A stretch of 56,370 bases of DNA. Source: JAWLEP01 sp964553045. Its GTDB lineage: Bacteria > Fermentibacterota > Fermentibacteria > Fermentibacterales > JCC-6. A program made the position numbers and the translations under genes. The DNA is taken from NCBI GenBank assembly GCA_964553045.1, contig CAZKJG010000020.1:1-56370 (forward strand). The letters run 5' to 3'. Under the pieces are notes generated by a model. It saw nothing but the letters and a program-made list of their open reading frames with translations, ran no database searches and was not told the origin of the DNA. This document shows, piece after piece, positions 25,605 to 34,158 of this stretch; position 1 is the first letter of the stretch, and each line of letters begins with the position of its first letter.

Positions 25605-27011
25605 TCAATGCGCACCCTTCCGGTGCTCCGGGCGCTGCGGGTAATCAGGAGGCAAATCTACTACCGCCGGTGCCCGGGGCAAAACTCCTTCCGCTCCGCA
25701 GATCGAAGAGGAGGTGTTTCCGGGGTCTCGATGAAGCTGCGGCCAGGGCGCTCTGCCCCCCTCCATGCCCGTCTCCCAGGCGTGCAGGGTTCCGCCGGCG
25801 GTGAGCAGCAGCAGCTCCACCGCGCCATCCCCGTTCAGATCTGCTGCGACGGGGCTGTCGGTCCTTACGGGGCCGGTTCCCCACTCCGACAGACCGCGGA
25901 TGAGCCTTCCCCGCAGGTCCCAGCAGAAGAGGCCTCCGGCGGCGGAGCCCGACGCGGCCAGGACCTCGCACACACCGTCGCCGTCGATGTCCGCCACGCA
26001 GGGCGAACCCTCCATCTGCACCGAAGGGCTCACCGGCCAGCCGGGAAGGATCGAGCCCCGGTGGTCGATCGCCCACACTGTGCCGTGCGAGCCGCTGGAG
26101 CAGACGAATATCTCCATGTCTCCGTCGCCGTCTGCGTCGGCGCAGACGGGGGCCGAGTAGCTCAGAAATGCCGGCAGCCTCACCGGGAATCCGTGGGACA
26201 GCTCGCCGTCTTCCTCCAGGCAGTACACGTACACCGACTGGCCCATCTCGTAGGCAGTGAAGAGGACCTCGAGGGCGCCGTCACCCTCCAGGTCGGCCAG
26301 GACCGGAGTGCCCCAGCTGCTCCGCTGGCCGGCCAGGAAGGGGAACCCGGCCCTCTCCCGGCCATGCTTCAGTCCGTAGACGTACAGGAAGGCGTACTCG
26401 GTGACCACCGCGGCCAACCCGTGAGCTCCACAGACCGCCGGAGTCGAGACCGGGCCGCCCAGCGGCCGCGGCGTGCGCCAGAGGAGCTCGCCACTGGATG
26501 AGAACGCGGCCAATCCCTCTTCCGATGGTGCTATAACTGCGGCAGAGCCGTCCCTCCCGGAAGCGACCGCCGGCGCCAGCACTCCCGAGGAGGGCCCGGC
26601 GTGTACCGGCCAGCCCGGAAGGACCCTTCCGTCGGCGTCCAGCGCCCAGAGGAAGCCCCCCTGGCCGTCGAGCACCACCAGCTCGCAGAGTCCGTCACCG
26701 TCAAGGTCGGCGGCGGCGGGCTTGGACTGGATCCTCCCCCCCGTGTTCACCGGCCAGCCGTCCATCGGCTCCCCGGACGCACTCCACAGGTATACCCTGC
26801 CCATGGTGGAGGCAGCGGCCACCTCGAGGCGGCCGTCTCCGTCCATGTCGGTCAGGGCAATTCCGCAGGGGGCGTAGGATGGCGAGATCTTCATGGACAC
26901 CGGCCAGCCCGGCAGGGGCTCGAGGCTGGGCGCCGCCCCCGCCAGCAGGACCAGTGCCGCTAGGGCAGCTGGCGTACAGACAGGTCCCGAAACCTGTTCA
27001 CGGCCGCGCAT
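25605..27011 (-). CDS. Secreted FG-GAP/VCBS-type propeller protein
   Basis: 468 aa. After a signal peptide (ALAALVLLAGAAP) there are about seven repeats of the form D(M/L/I)DGDG..E(V/L)..(A/S)....(L/V)..W...G..LPGWP(V), matching FG-GAP/VCBS repeats that bind Ca2+ through DxDGDG loops and form a beta-propeller. The repeated LPGWPV closing phrase is common in FCB-group surface proteins. ATG 27011 lies 52 bp inside the upstream ATPase gene, with AGGAG close by. It has no sorting domain at its C-terminus. Ligand unknown. Confidence 0.8.
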   Translation of the reverse strand: MRGREQVSGPVCTPAALAALVLLAGAAPSLEPLPGWPVSMKISPSYAPCGIALTDMDGDGRLEVAAASTMGRVYLWSASGEPMDGWPVNTGGRIQSKPAAADLDGDGLCELVVLDGQGGFLWALDADGRVLPGWPVHAGPSSGVLAPAVASGRDGSAAVIAPSEEGLAAFSSSGELLWRTPRPLGGPVSTPAVCGAHGLAAVVTEYAFLYVYGLKHGRERAGFPFLAGQRSSWGTPVLADLEGDGALEVLFTAYEMGQSVYVYCLEEDGELSHGFPVRLPAFLSYSAPVCADADGDGDMEIFVCSSGSHGTVWAIDHRGSILPGWPVSPSVQMEGSPCVADIDGDGVCEVLAASGSAAGGLFCWDLRGRLIRGLSEWGTGPVRTDSPVAADLNGDGAVELLLLTAGGTLHAWETGMEGGRAPWPQLHRDPGNTSSSICGAEGVLPRAPAVVDLPPDYPQRPEHRKGAH

Positions 27012-28678
27012 ATCTCCTGCTTTCTGGGCAGGGCCATCTCACCCGGATGTCCCCCGAAGGGAGACAGCGTGTCCAGGCCCGATTCGTCTATGTCCGCAAG
27101 CACCCGGTCCAACGCGTCGGACAGGGTGGTCTCGCCGTCCAGATACCTGTCGGCCATGTACACCAGTATCCTGGCTATGGCCCTGGTCTGTGACGGGCTG
27201 ACCAGCTGCTCCACCAGGGACAGGTCTATGGGCGTCCGACGGTAGAGTATCAGCGACAGGCCCTTGGGTCGAACCTTGTCCCTCCTGCCGCGCAGTCGGA
27301 AGCATTCGGGCCGCGGTGCCCTGGCCGCCGCCGGGGCGAGCTCGGTCCTGCTCTCGCGGCGGCGGCGGCTGCCGAGATCCCCGGCCACCTCCCTGGCCCT
27401 CTCCGTGACCTCCAGCAGCTCGTACTCGCGCATCATCAGAACGTGGTCGGCCACGTCGATGTAGTCGCCGGAGCCCCCCAGAACCAGCACCGTCGACACG
27501 CCCAGCACATCGTGAATCTCCCGTACCCGGTCTATGAAGGGCGTTATCGGCTCGTGCTGCTCCGCCACCAGGGTCTGCATCCTGGCGTCGCGGATCATGA
27601 AGTTGGTGGCGCTGGTGTCCTCATCGAGCAGAAGCAGCCTGGAACCGCTCTCCAGAGCCTCGACTATGTTGGCGGCCTGGGAGGTGCTGCCGCTGGCGTT
27701 GTCGGTGGTGAAGCTGGAGGTGTCCTGGCCTCCGGGAAGCTCGCCTATGAAGTGGTGGATGTCGGCCTCCCGAACGCTGCGCCCGTCCTCGGCGCGAACC
27801 TTGCAGGAGTCGCCCAGCGACACCACCGCCTCCCTGCCGTCCCCCGGCACATGGTCGTAGACCCCCCGCTCGATGGCCCTCAGGAGGGTCGACTTCCCGT
27901 GGTATCCGCCGCCCACGATGAGGGTTACGCCGCCCGGCAGACCCATCCCCGAAAGCCGGCCGGCGTTGGGGACCTCCACAGTGGTCCGCAGCTCGGGCGG
28001 GGACCGGAAGGAGACCGCCCTGTCCGGTTCCATGGGCAGGTCGCTGACGCCGCTGCGGCGGGGAAGCACCGAGCCGTCGGCCACGAAGGCTACCAGACCC
28101 AGACCCTCAAGAGAGCGGCGGAGACTGGCCTGGTCCTCCACGACCTCCACATGTCTTCGAGCCTGTTGCGGGTCGAGGCTGGCGTACATCAGCGAATGCT
28201 CCACCACCTGTGGTATCTCGTCGGCCATTATTCCGAAGGCCTTTCGGCCCATCACCTTTCTGCCCCTGGCCGGGAGCCCGACCACGAAGCGCGCTTCCAC
28301 GTAATCGCCGCATACCACCATGGACGTGCGCTCCAGCACCTCCTGGCCGAAGCGGTCGATGGCCACCATGCCGCTCTTTCCGGTGCCCCTCTGCTTTCCC
28401 GCGTACCTGTCGGCGGCATCGGCAAAGCTCCTGGTCAGGAAGTCCTCCAGGGCCCTTCTGCGGTCGGGGGTGCCGAACAGCTCCTGCGGAATGCTCGCAG
28501 TCTGTTGGGGCAGTCGGACCCGCATCCTGCTCGGCGGCGCAAAGGGGTCGCTCTGCACATAATCCACGAAAAGGGTGAATGGGCCGATTCCATATGCGCC
28601 CCTGATGTCACGGTAGGCCTTGTAGCCCCTTCCGTCTATCCTGTCGAGTTCCCGTCTGAGGTCCCTCTCGTCTCTCAT
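26960..28678 (-). CDS. Predicted ATPase of the ABC class (COG3044/PF09818-like)
   Basis: About 572 aa from ATG 28678; the open frame upstream of this Met is not protein-like. N-terminal block: RIDGRGYKAYRDIRGAYG...FTLFVDYVQSDPFAPPSR, the diagnostic opening of this family. The ATPase core is GGGYHGKSTLL (P-loop), with a Walker B-like LLLLDEDTSATNFM and VSLGDSCKVRAEDGRSV between them. These proteins form a distinct soluble ABC-like family, widespread but biochemically undefined. It sits downstream of the cupin gene and overlaps the FG-GAP gene by 52 bp. Confidence 0.87.
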   Translation of the reverse strand: MRDERDLRRELDRIDGRGYKAYRDIRGAYGIGPFTLFVDYVQSDPFAPPSRMRVRLPQQTASIPQELFGTPDRRRALEDFLTRSFADAADRYAGKQRGTGKSGMVAIDRFGQEVLERTSMVVCGDYVEARFVVGLPARGRKVMGRKAFGIMADEIPQVVEHSLMYASLDPQQARRHVEVVEDQASLRRSLEGLGLVAFVADGSVLPRRSGVSDLPMEPDRAVSFRSPPELRTTVEVPNAGRLSGMGLPGGVTLIVGGGYHGKSTLLRAIERGVYDHVPGDGREAVVSLGDSCKVRAEDGRSVREADIHHFIGELPGGQDTSSFTTDNASGSTSQAANIVEALESGSRLLLLDEDTSATNFMIRDARMQTLVAEQHEPITPFIDRVREIHDVLGVSTVLVLGGSGDYIDVADHVLMMREYELLEVTERAREVAGDLGSRRRRESRTELAPAAARAPRPECFRLRGRRDKVRPKGLSLILYRRTPIDLSLVEQLVSPSQTRAIARILVYMADRYLDGETTLSDALDRVLADIDESGLDTLSPFGGHPGEMALPRKQEICAAVNRFRDLSVRQLP

Positions 28679-28779
28679 GCGGCGATCATCCAATCCCTGC
28701 TCTGTCGTGTGCGCTTCGAAGTCGGTCAGCGTTGACGGACGGTGTCCGGGCCCCCGTAGCCATCCCGCCTCACGCTGCT

Positions 28780-29091
28780 TTAGCGGATAGCCACCGTCGG
28801 TGAATCCCATCGGTTGTGGAGTGCATGGCTGACTCCGGGGTCGATCTCGAGTATCCGCATCCCGTCGGTGTCGAGGACGCATGCGCCGTCGGCCGTTCTT
28901 ACCTCCAGTCTGCCCGAAAGCAGCAGGATCTGCTCGTTCCGTCCGGGATGGTCGTCCAGGTCGATGCTCAAGGTCCTCCTTCCATTCGGTTGCCAGGGCC
29001 CGAACATGTGCAAGCAACGCGAAGGCCCCAAGACCCGGCAGGCCTCGTGCGGCCTTCGGGCCCGTGCTGAATCGGGTATACATCTCTTCAT
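28780..29091 (-). CDS. Small cupin-domain protein
   Basis: About 103 aa if the ATG at 29091 is used; no ribosome site supports any start, and Met at 29007 or an upstream frame to 29160 are alternatives. The core DHPGRNEQILLLSGRLEV...LEIDPGVSHALHNR fits a single cupin barrel. Usual metal ligands are only partly present (H, E and one later H). High third-codon GC supports translation. Lies 49 bp after uvrC and 101 bp before the ATPase gene, so likely co-transcribed. Substrate unknown. Confidence 0.6.
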   Translation of the reverse strand: MKRCIPDSARARRPHEACRVLGPSRCLHMFGPWQPNGRRTLSIDLDDHPGRNEQILLLSGRLEVRTADGACVLDTDGMRILEIDPGVSHALHNRWDSPTVAIR

Positions 29092-29140
29092 GCGATGGTG
29101 TGTTATGCCAGTTATTAAAGAGCCATGCCCTGCGGATCGC

Positions 29141-30943
29141 CTACTCGTCGGGGATATCACCCAGGTATCGCTTCACCGCCATGGCCCGCTTCCGCCCGAC
29201 ACCGGGAACCTCCATTATCTCACAGACCGGGGCCGCCGCGAGTCTCCTCAGGCTGCCGAACCTCTTCAGAAGAAGCGCCCGAAGCGAAGGACCGATTCCG
29301 GGTATGTCGTCTAGCTGTGACTGAAGCGCCCCCCGGGACCTCGACTGCCGGTGATAGTGCAACACGAACCTGTGGGCCTCGTCCCGTACCGACCGGAGAA
29401 GGGACATGGGCGGCGAGTCCGGACGGTCGCGCAGGAGCCTCTCCTCCCTGCCCACGAGCAGCGTCTCCTCCCTCTTCGCGATGGATACGAAGAGTATCCT
29501 GCCGGCCCGGTCCCCGGCGGCCCCTACGGCGGCCCGGTGCTGGGTGATCCCCCCATCCACCAGGAAGATGTCGGGGCAGCCGTCCTCCAGGTGCGAGAGG
29601 AACCTCCGAACGGCGGAGGCTATCATGGCCGGGTCGTTCCTGCCCACCGTAGAGGGCATGGAGAAGCGACGGTAACCGGACTTGTCCGGCACCCCTCCCC
29701 GAAAGCTCACCAGCGCGGCCACCGGATATGCGCCCTGCACCGTGGAGGCGTCCAGTCCCACCATCCACTCCGGCGGGCCGTCAAGGCCCAGCATGTCCGC
29801 CAGGGCCTCCAGGGCGGCGGAGATCCGCTCCCGGCGGCTCTCCGGGCGCTTCCATTCCAGGCGGCGGAGGAAATCCGTCAGATCCCTTCCGGCCAGCCTC
29901 AGAAGCTCGGCCCCTGTCCCCCGGGACGGCGAATCTATGCGTACCGCGACTCCTCGCTTCGAAGAGAGCCACTCGGATATGACCTCGAGGTCGCCGCCGC
30001 CTGCGGGAACGAGAACCCGCCCGGGAACGTCCTCCGTTTCCATGTAGTAGGTCCGCAGCAGCACCTCCAGCCTCTCGACGGCCGAGGCTTCGCCGGAACC
30101 GGAGGTGAAGGGCAGGCGGATCACGCCCACTATTCGGCCGGCCCGCAGCTGCATCACAAGGCCCCAGTTCTCCTCCAGGGCGAAGATATCCCTGGGCCTC
30201 CGGTCCCTCACCGACTCCGGCGCCGGCCATCCGAACTCCGCCAGCCTGCGGCGCAGATCCCTCCAGCGGGCCGCCTCCTCGAAGCACATGGAGTCCGCCG
30301 CTTCTTCCATCTTCTTCTTCAATCTGGCGGAGGCCCATTGCCAGTCCCCCTCCAGCACCCTGCTTACGGCCTCCACGTTCGCCCGGTACTCCCCTCCGCA
30401 TCCGCCCACGCACGGAGACGGGCACCTGCCGATCTGCCCCATCAGACAGGGTCTCTCCCTGGGTGAGACCTCTTCTCCGCCGCAGCGTCGCAGCGGAAAT
30501 GAGTCCAGGAGGAGCTCGACCAGGTGGCGCAGGCTCTTCACGTCGGGGTAGGGCCCGAAGCGGGGTATGTCCCGGCTGCGGTCCACGCTGCGGTTGATCA
30601 GCAGGCGGGGATGCTCCTCGTCGGTGGTTATCTCCAGATAGGGGTAGCGGCGGTCGCTGCGGAGCATCACGTTCAGAGGGGGCTTGTGCATGCGGACCAG
30701 CTCGGCCTCCAGCACCAGGGCCTCGACCTCGCTCCGGGTGACGGTCCAGTCCACGGTCACCGCCCTGCGCAGAAGGCTCCTGTGGCGCCGATCGCCCGGG
30801 CTGGAGAGGTGACCCTTCAGCCTTCTGCTGAGAACGCTGGCCTTTCCGATGTAGAGTATGCGGCCCGAGCCGTCCAGGAAGCGGTAGACGCCGGGGTGCT
30901 CCGGAGCCCTGCCTACGGCCTCCCGCAGGCCGCTATCCGCCAC
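29141..30943 (-). CDS. uvrC: UvrABC nuclease subunit C
   Basis: About 600 aa. Makes both incisions in nucleotide-excision repair. N-terminal GIY-YIG nuclease (GVYRFLDGSGRILYIGKA), UVR helix (ARLKKKMEEAADSMCFEEAARWRDLRRR), RNase H-like C-terminal nuclease (VGLDASTVQGAYPVAALV; LVDGGITQHRAA), then two helix-hairpin-helix motifs (LDDIPGIGPSLRALLLKRFGSL and ICEVPGVG-type EVPGVGRKRA). The GTG at 30943 is chosen: it overlaps the murJ stop by 11 bp and places the GIY-YIG domain at the usual distance. Confidence 0.96.
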   Translation of the reverse strand: MADSGLREAVGRAPEHPGVYRFLDGSGRILYIGKASVLSRRLKGHLSSPGDRRHRSLLRRAVTVDWTVTRSEVEALVLEAELVRMHKPPLNVMLRSDRRYPYLEITTDEEHPRLLINRSVDRSRDIPRFGPYPDVKSLRHLVELLLDSFPLRRCGGEEVSPRERPCLMGQIGRCPSPCVGGCGGEYRANVEAVSRVLEGDWQWASARLKKKMEEAADSMCFEEAARWRDLRRRLAEFGWPAPESVRDRRPRDIFALEENWGLVMQLRAGRIVGVIRLPFTSGSGEASAVERLEVLLRTYYMETEDVPGRVLVPAGGGDLEVISEWLSSKRGVAVRIDSPSRGTGAELLRLAGRDLTDFLRRLEWKRPESRRERISAALEALADMLGLDGPPEWMVGLDASTVQGAYPVAALVSFRGGVPDKSGYRRFSMPSTVGRNDPAMIASAVRRFLSHLEDGCPDIFLVDGGITQHRAAVGAAGDRAGRILFVSIAKREETLLVGREERLLRDRPDSPPMSLLRSVRDEAHRFVLHYHRQSRSRGALQSQLDDIPGIGPSLRALLLKRFGSLRRLAAAPVCEIMEVPGVGRKRAMAVKRYLGDIPDE

Positions 30944-32603
30944 GACGCAGGACCATTGCCGCCAGGGCCCTGGCCTGCCGGCCGCCCAGGGCCACAGAGA
31001 CGCCGGCAAATACGGCGATGGATGCGGCTGCTGCGGCCGCCACCGCCCCTGCGCCGGCCCAGGCCGAGGACTCCAGGGCCTTCTCGACCCAGGGCGAGAC
31101 GCGCCACACCAGCGGCGCCGTCACGACGAAGGCGGCGGCCACTCCGCCCCAGGCCCTTCCCGAACCGCCCGGACCCTTGCCCAGCCTTCCTGACAGGCGG
31201 CTCCTCAGGGCCAGGAAGTTCACCAGGGCCGATATGCTGCTGGCCAGGGCCAGCCCGGCCAGCGGCCGGGCAAGGCCCGTCCGCAGGAAGAGCTGCGTGA
31301 GCGCTATGTTCAGCAGGATGTTCAGGCCCATGCAGAAGACGGATATCTTCACCGGCGTACGGGTGTTCTTCAGCGCGTAGAAGACGGGAACGGTCACCCG
31401 GACCCCTCCCCAGGAGACCAGAGCCGGCGCGTAGAAGAGAAGGGCGGTGGAGGTAAGGGCCACCGAACGGCCGGCGAACGCGCCCCTGGCCAGAACCACG
31501 CTGACTATGGGCTCGGCGAGGAGGACCAGGCAGATGGTCGTGGGCAGGAGGAGCATGGCCAGCCCCAGGGTGGCGCGGGAGAGTGTCTCGCGGGCCTCGT
31601 CCAGCTTTCCCATGGCCGTCTGACGGCTGAGGGTCGGGAGCAGGGCCGTAGCCAGGGCCACGGCGAATGCCCCCAGGGGCAGGTACATGATTCGGTTTCC
31701 GTAGGAAAGGGCGGCCACGCTGCCGGGCTCCAGGAACGAGGCGATCATCTGGTCCACCAGGATGTTGACCTCGGCCGCTACCAGGCCCACCAGCGCCGGA
31801 AGCGCAAGCCTTCCCACGCGCCGGACCTTACCGGTCCTCCACTCGAACGCCGGCCGGAAGGAGAACCCACGGCTTCGGGCCGCCGGCAGCATTACCAGCA
31901 GCTGCAGGAGCCCGCCGACGGCGACTCCCATGGCGTAGCCCCACACGGGCATTCGGGGAAAAACGTGCCTCCCCACGAGGAAGAGGCCGGATATGGCCGC
32001 GATGTTGAAGGCGATGGGGGCCAGCGCGGGAGAGAGGAAGTGCCTGTGGCTGTGCAGGATGCCACCGTACACGGCCGCCGTGCCCACGAAGAGTATGTAG
32101 GGGAACAGAAGCCGCAGGAGCCTGGTGGTGAGCTCGGCCTTGCCCGCTACTCTCGCAAAGCCCGGAGCGAACAGTCCCACCAGCTGGGGGGCCAGCAGGA
32201 TGCCCAGCCCCACCACCAGCGCCAGAACGCAGAAGACGAATGTCACCACCCTGCGCCCCAGCGTGATGGCGTCCCGCCGGGTCTCCCTCACCAGGGTCTC
32301 GGTATATGTGGGGACGAAGGCGGCGCTCACGGTGGATTCCCCGAAGAGCCTTCGAATGATGTTGGGTATGATAAAGGCAAGCGTGAAGGCGTCGGCGCTG
32401 AGACCCGTTCCCAGTACCGCGGCCTGGCCCATATCCCTCACCAGCCCCAGGAGCCGGCTGAGCACGGTCAGTCCGCCCAGCATGCCCGTGGCCCTGGCGA
32501 CCCTCCTGCCCTCCTGGGCCGGGGTTCCCAGAACAGCCGCCGGGGCGGTTCTGTCCGCCGGCGGTGCGGCCTCCGTCCTGCCCTCCTCCATTCCTTCGCT
32601 CAT
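30933..32603 (-). CDS. murJ: Lipid II flippase MurJ (MviN family)
   Basis: 556 aa. Polytopic MOP-family protein with about 14 hydrophobic helices. Family signatures: TVLSRLLGLVRDMGQAAVLGTG near the N-terminus, NIIRRLFGESTVSAAFVPTYTE, and VAALSYGNRIMYLPLGAFAVALATALLP. Translocates lipid II for peptidoglycan synthesis. A 40-residue Ala/Pro/Thr-rich cytoplasmic extension precedes the first helix, longer than in E. coli MurJ. Its stop overlaps uvrC by 11 bp. Confidence 0.95.
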   Translation of the reverse strand: MSEGMEEGRTEAAPPADRTAPAAVLGTPAQEGRRVARATGMLGGLTVLSRLLGLVRDMGQAAVLGTGLSADAFTLAFIIPNIIRRLFGESTVSAAFVPTYTETLVRETRRDAITLGRRVVTFVFCVLALVVGLGILLAPQLVGLFAPGFARVAGKAELTTRLLRLLFPYILFVGTAAVYGGILHSHRHFLSPALAPIAFNIAAISGLFLVGRHVFPRMPVWGYAMGVAVGGLLQLLVMLPAARSRGFSFRPAFEWRTGKVRRVGRLALPALVGLVAAEVNILVDQMIASFLEPGSVAALSYGNRIMYLPLGAFAVALATALLPTLSRQTAMGKLDEARETLSRATLGLAMLLLPTTICLVLLAEPIVSVVLARGAFAGRSVALTSTALLFYAPALVSWGGVRVTVPVFYALKNTRTPVKISVFCMGLNILLNIALTQLFLRTGLARPLAGLALASSISALVNFLALRSRLSGRLGKGPGGSGRAWGGVAAAFVVTAPLVWRVSPWVEKALESSAWAGAGAVAAAAAASIAVFAGVSVALGGRQARALAAMVLRRGG

Positions 32604-32655
32604 AGCCGTGAATATGCCCCGTAGGGGCGGCTCGCTACAAGAGCGCCCCGACCGG

Positions 32656-34158
32656 TCACCTCAGCAGGGGGGCCAGCTCGTCCTCGAGGCCGCTATTGAG
32701 CTCCACGGCCCTGCGGGCGGCTCCGGAGGCCTCCTCCCACCTGCCCAGGTCCGCCAGGCATACCGCCGCGTTGCGCCATACCGTGGGGGACAGCGGGGCC
32801 GTGTCCAGCGCCGCCCCGAAACTCTCCAGGGCGCTTACCCCCCTTCCGCCCATGGACAGGGCTATTCCGGCCAGGTTGTGCAGGTCGGCTCCCCGGTATC
32901 CCCTGCTGCGGGCCCGCCGCAGCGACTCCAGGGCCATCCCCGGACGCCCCCGGTCGATCAGGCGCTCGGCCTGCTGGACCTGTGTCAGCCCCGGGCGCAC
33001 CGGATTCGGCATCAGGAGGAACAGGACAACGAGCGCAGCGGAAACGGCGGCCCAACCCGCCACCTCGCGCCTGCGCGGGGCCGCCCCCGCGGCCGCCATC
33101 CACAGGGCCGGCATGACCGCCAGCCTGTACCTGGCGGCGGGGAGCAGCACGAAGGCGGACAGCAGCATGCCGGCGACCATGGCCCTCCGCAGCGAAAGAT
33201 CGGGCCCGGTCGCGCGTTCGGGCAGAAGCAGCCTCCATACGCCCAGAGCGAAGAGGAGGAGCATGGGTAGCAGCAGCGGCCGCAGGCCCATCCCGCCCAT
33301 CAGGTATCCGACCTCCAGGTTTCGTCCCGGGCCGGGAATGGACAGGGACATCGCCGTCTTTCGCAGCCCCAGCATCAGCCAGCTGCCCGGGGACGACGAG
33401 ATGCTCTCCAACGCCCGCTCCAGAAAGGCCTCCTGCTGCCGTCCCCCGACGCGCACCAGCTGTTCGAACTCAACGCCCGGCGGCGTCTCCATGGTGGAGC
33501 GCCGGGAGCCCAGCCACAGGTTCTCGGGGCCGTTCGTGGAGATCACCGGACCACCTCCGGACACCAGGTTCAGAAGCATCACCGGCGCCAGGACCGCGGC
33601 CCACGGCACGGCCGTCCGCAGCCAGTCGCTCAAACCCCATGGCGGCATCAGGGCCATCAGGGGAAGGGCCAGCGCCAGCTCGGCCCTGAATAGGCAGGCC
33701 AGCCCCATGAGCAGGCCGGCAGCCACTCGCCGGCCGCGGGCCAGGGCCAGCAGGGCCCCGGTCACGGCGACGGCCGCGGGAACGGCGGGAAGCAGCTGAA
33801 GGCCGAACAGGATGAGATCGGGCTGAAGGGCCACCGCCAGGGGAACGGCCCAGCCCCACCACCCCCTCCCCCGCATCGCAAGGGCCAGGGCAAGGGCCGG
33901 CACCAGGGACAGTACCGCCATTGCCCACCGCGCCGCTTCCGGGTGGTCGGCTGCCCCGCCCAGCCCGCCGAGAACGAACATTCCCGGCGGACGCTCGAAG
34001 GAAAGCCTGCCCAGCGCCTCGAAGCCTTCGGCGTACAGCCTCTCGTCCACGTACAGACCGTCGGCCGGAAGCATTCCGTCCAGGCTTTGGTAGGCTGCCA
34101 CCCGCAAGAGACCTCCGGCCGCCACTACCGCCGCCGCCACCCAGAGCCCGCCTCTCAT
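32656..34158 (-). CDS. Multi-pass membrane protein with GT-C glycosyltransferase-like fold and C-terminal TPRs
   Basis: 500 aa from ATG 34158, which overlaps the preceding stop (ATGA). Residues 1-390 show about ten hydrophobic helices, with an acidic DERLYAEGF after the first helix at the place of the catalytic DE/DxD of ArnT/PMT-type GT-C enzymes, and a soluble loop with PENLWLGSRRS. Residues about 395-500 form tetratricopeptide repeats (AERLIDRGRPGMALESLRRARSRG, then ...RGVSALESFGAALDTAP and ...VCLADLGRWEEASGAARRAVEL). GT39-like protein glycosylation is a guess from the fold; the donor is unknown. Confidence 0.72.
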   Translation of the reverse strand: MRGGLWVAAAVVAAGGLLRVAAYQSLDGMLPADGLYVDERLYAEGFEALGRLSFERPPGMFVLGGLGGAADHPEAARWAMAVLSLVPALALALAMRGRGWWGWAVPLAVALQPDLILFGLQLLPAVPAAVAVTGALLALARGRRVAAGLLMGLACLFRAELALALPLMALMPPWGLSDWLRTAVPWAAVLAPVMLLNLVSGGGPVISTNGPENLWLGSRRSTMETPPGVEFEQLVRVGGRQQEAFLERALESISSSPGSWLMLGLRKTAMSLSIPGPGRNLEVGYLMGGMGLRPLLLPMLLLFALGVWRLLLPERATGPDLSLRRAMVAGMLLSAFVLLPAARYRLAVMPALWMAAAGAAPRRREVAGWAAVSAALVVLFLLMPNPVRPGLTQVQQAERLIDRGRPGMALESLRRARSRGYRGADLHNLAGIALSMGGRGVSALESFGAALDTAPLSPTVWRNAAVCLADLGRWEEASGAARRAVELNSGLEDELAPLLR

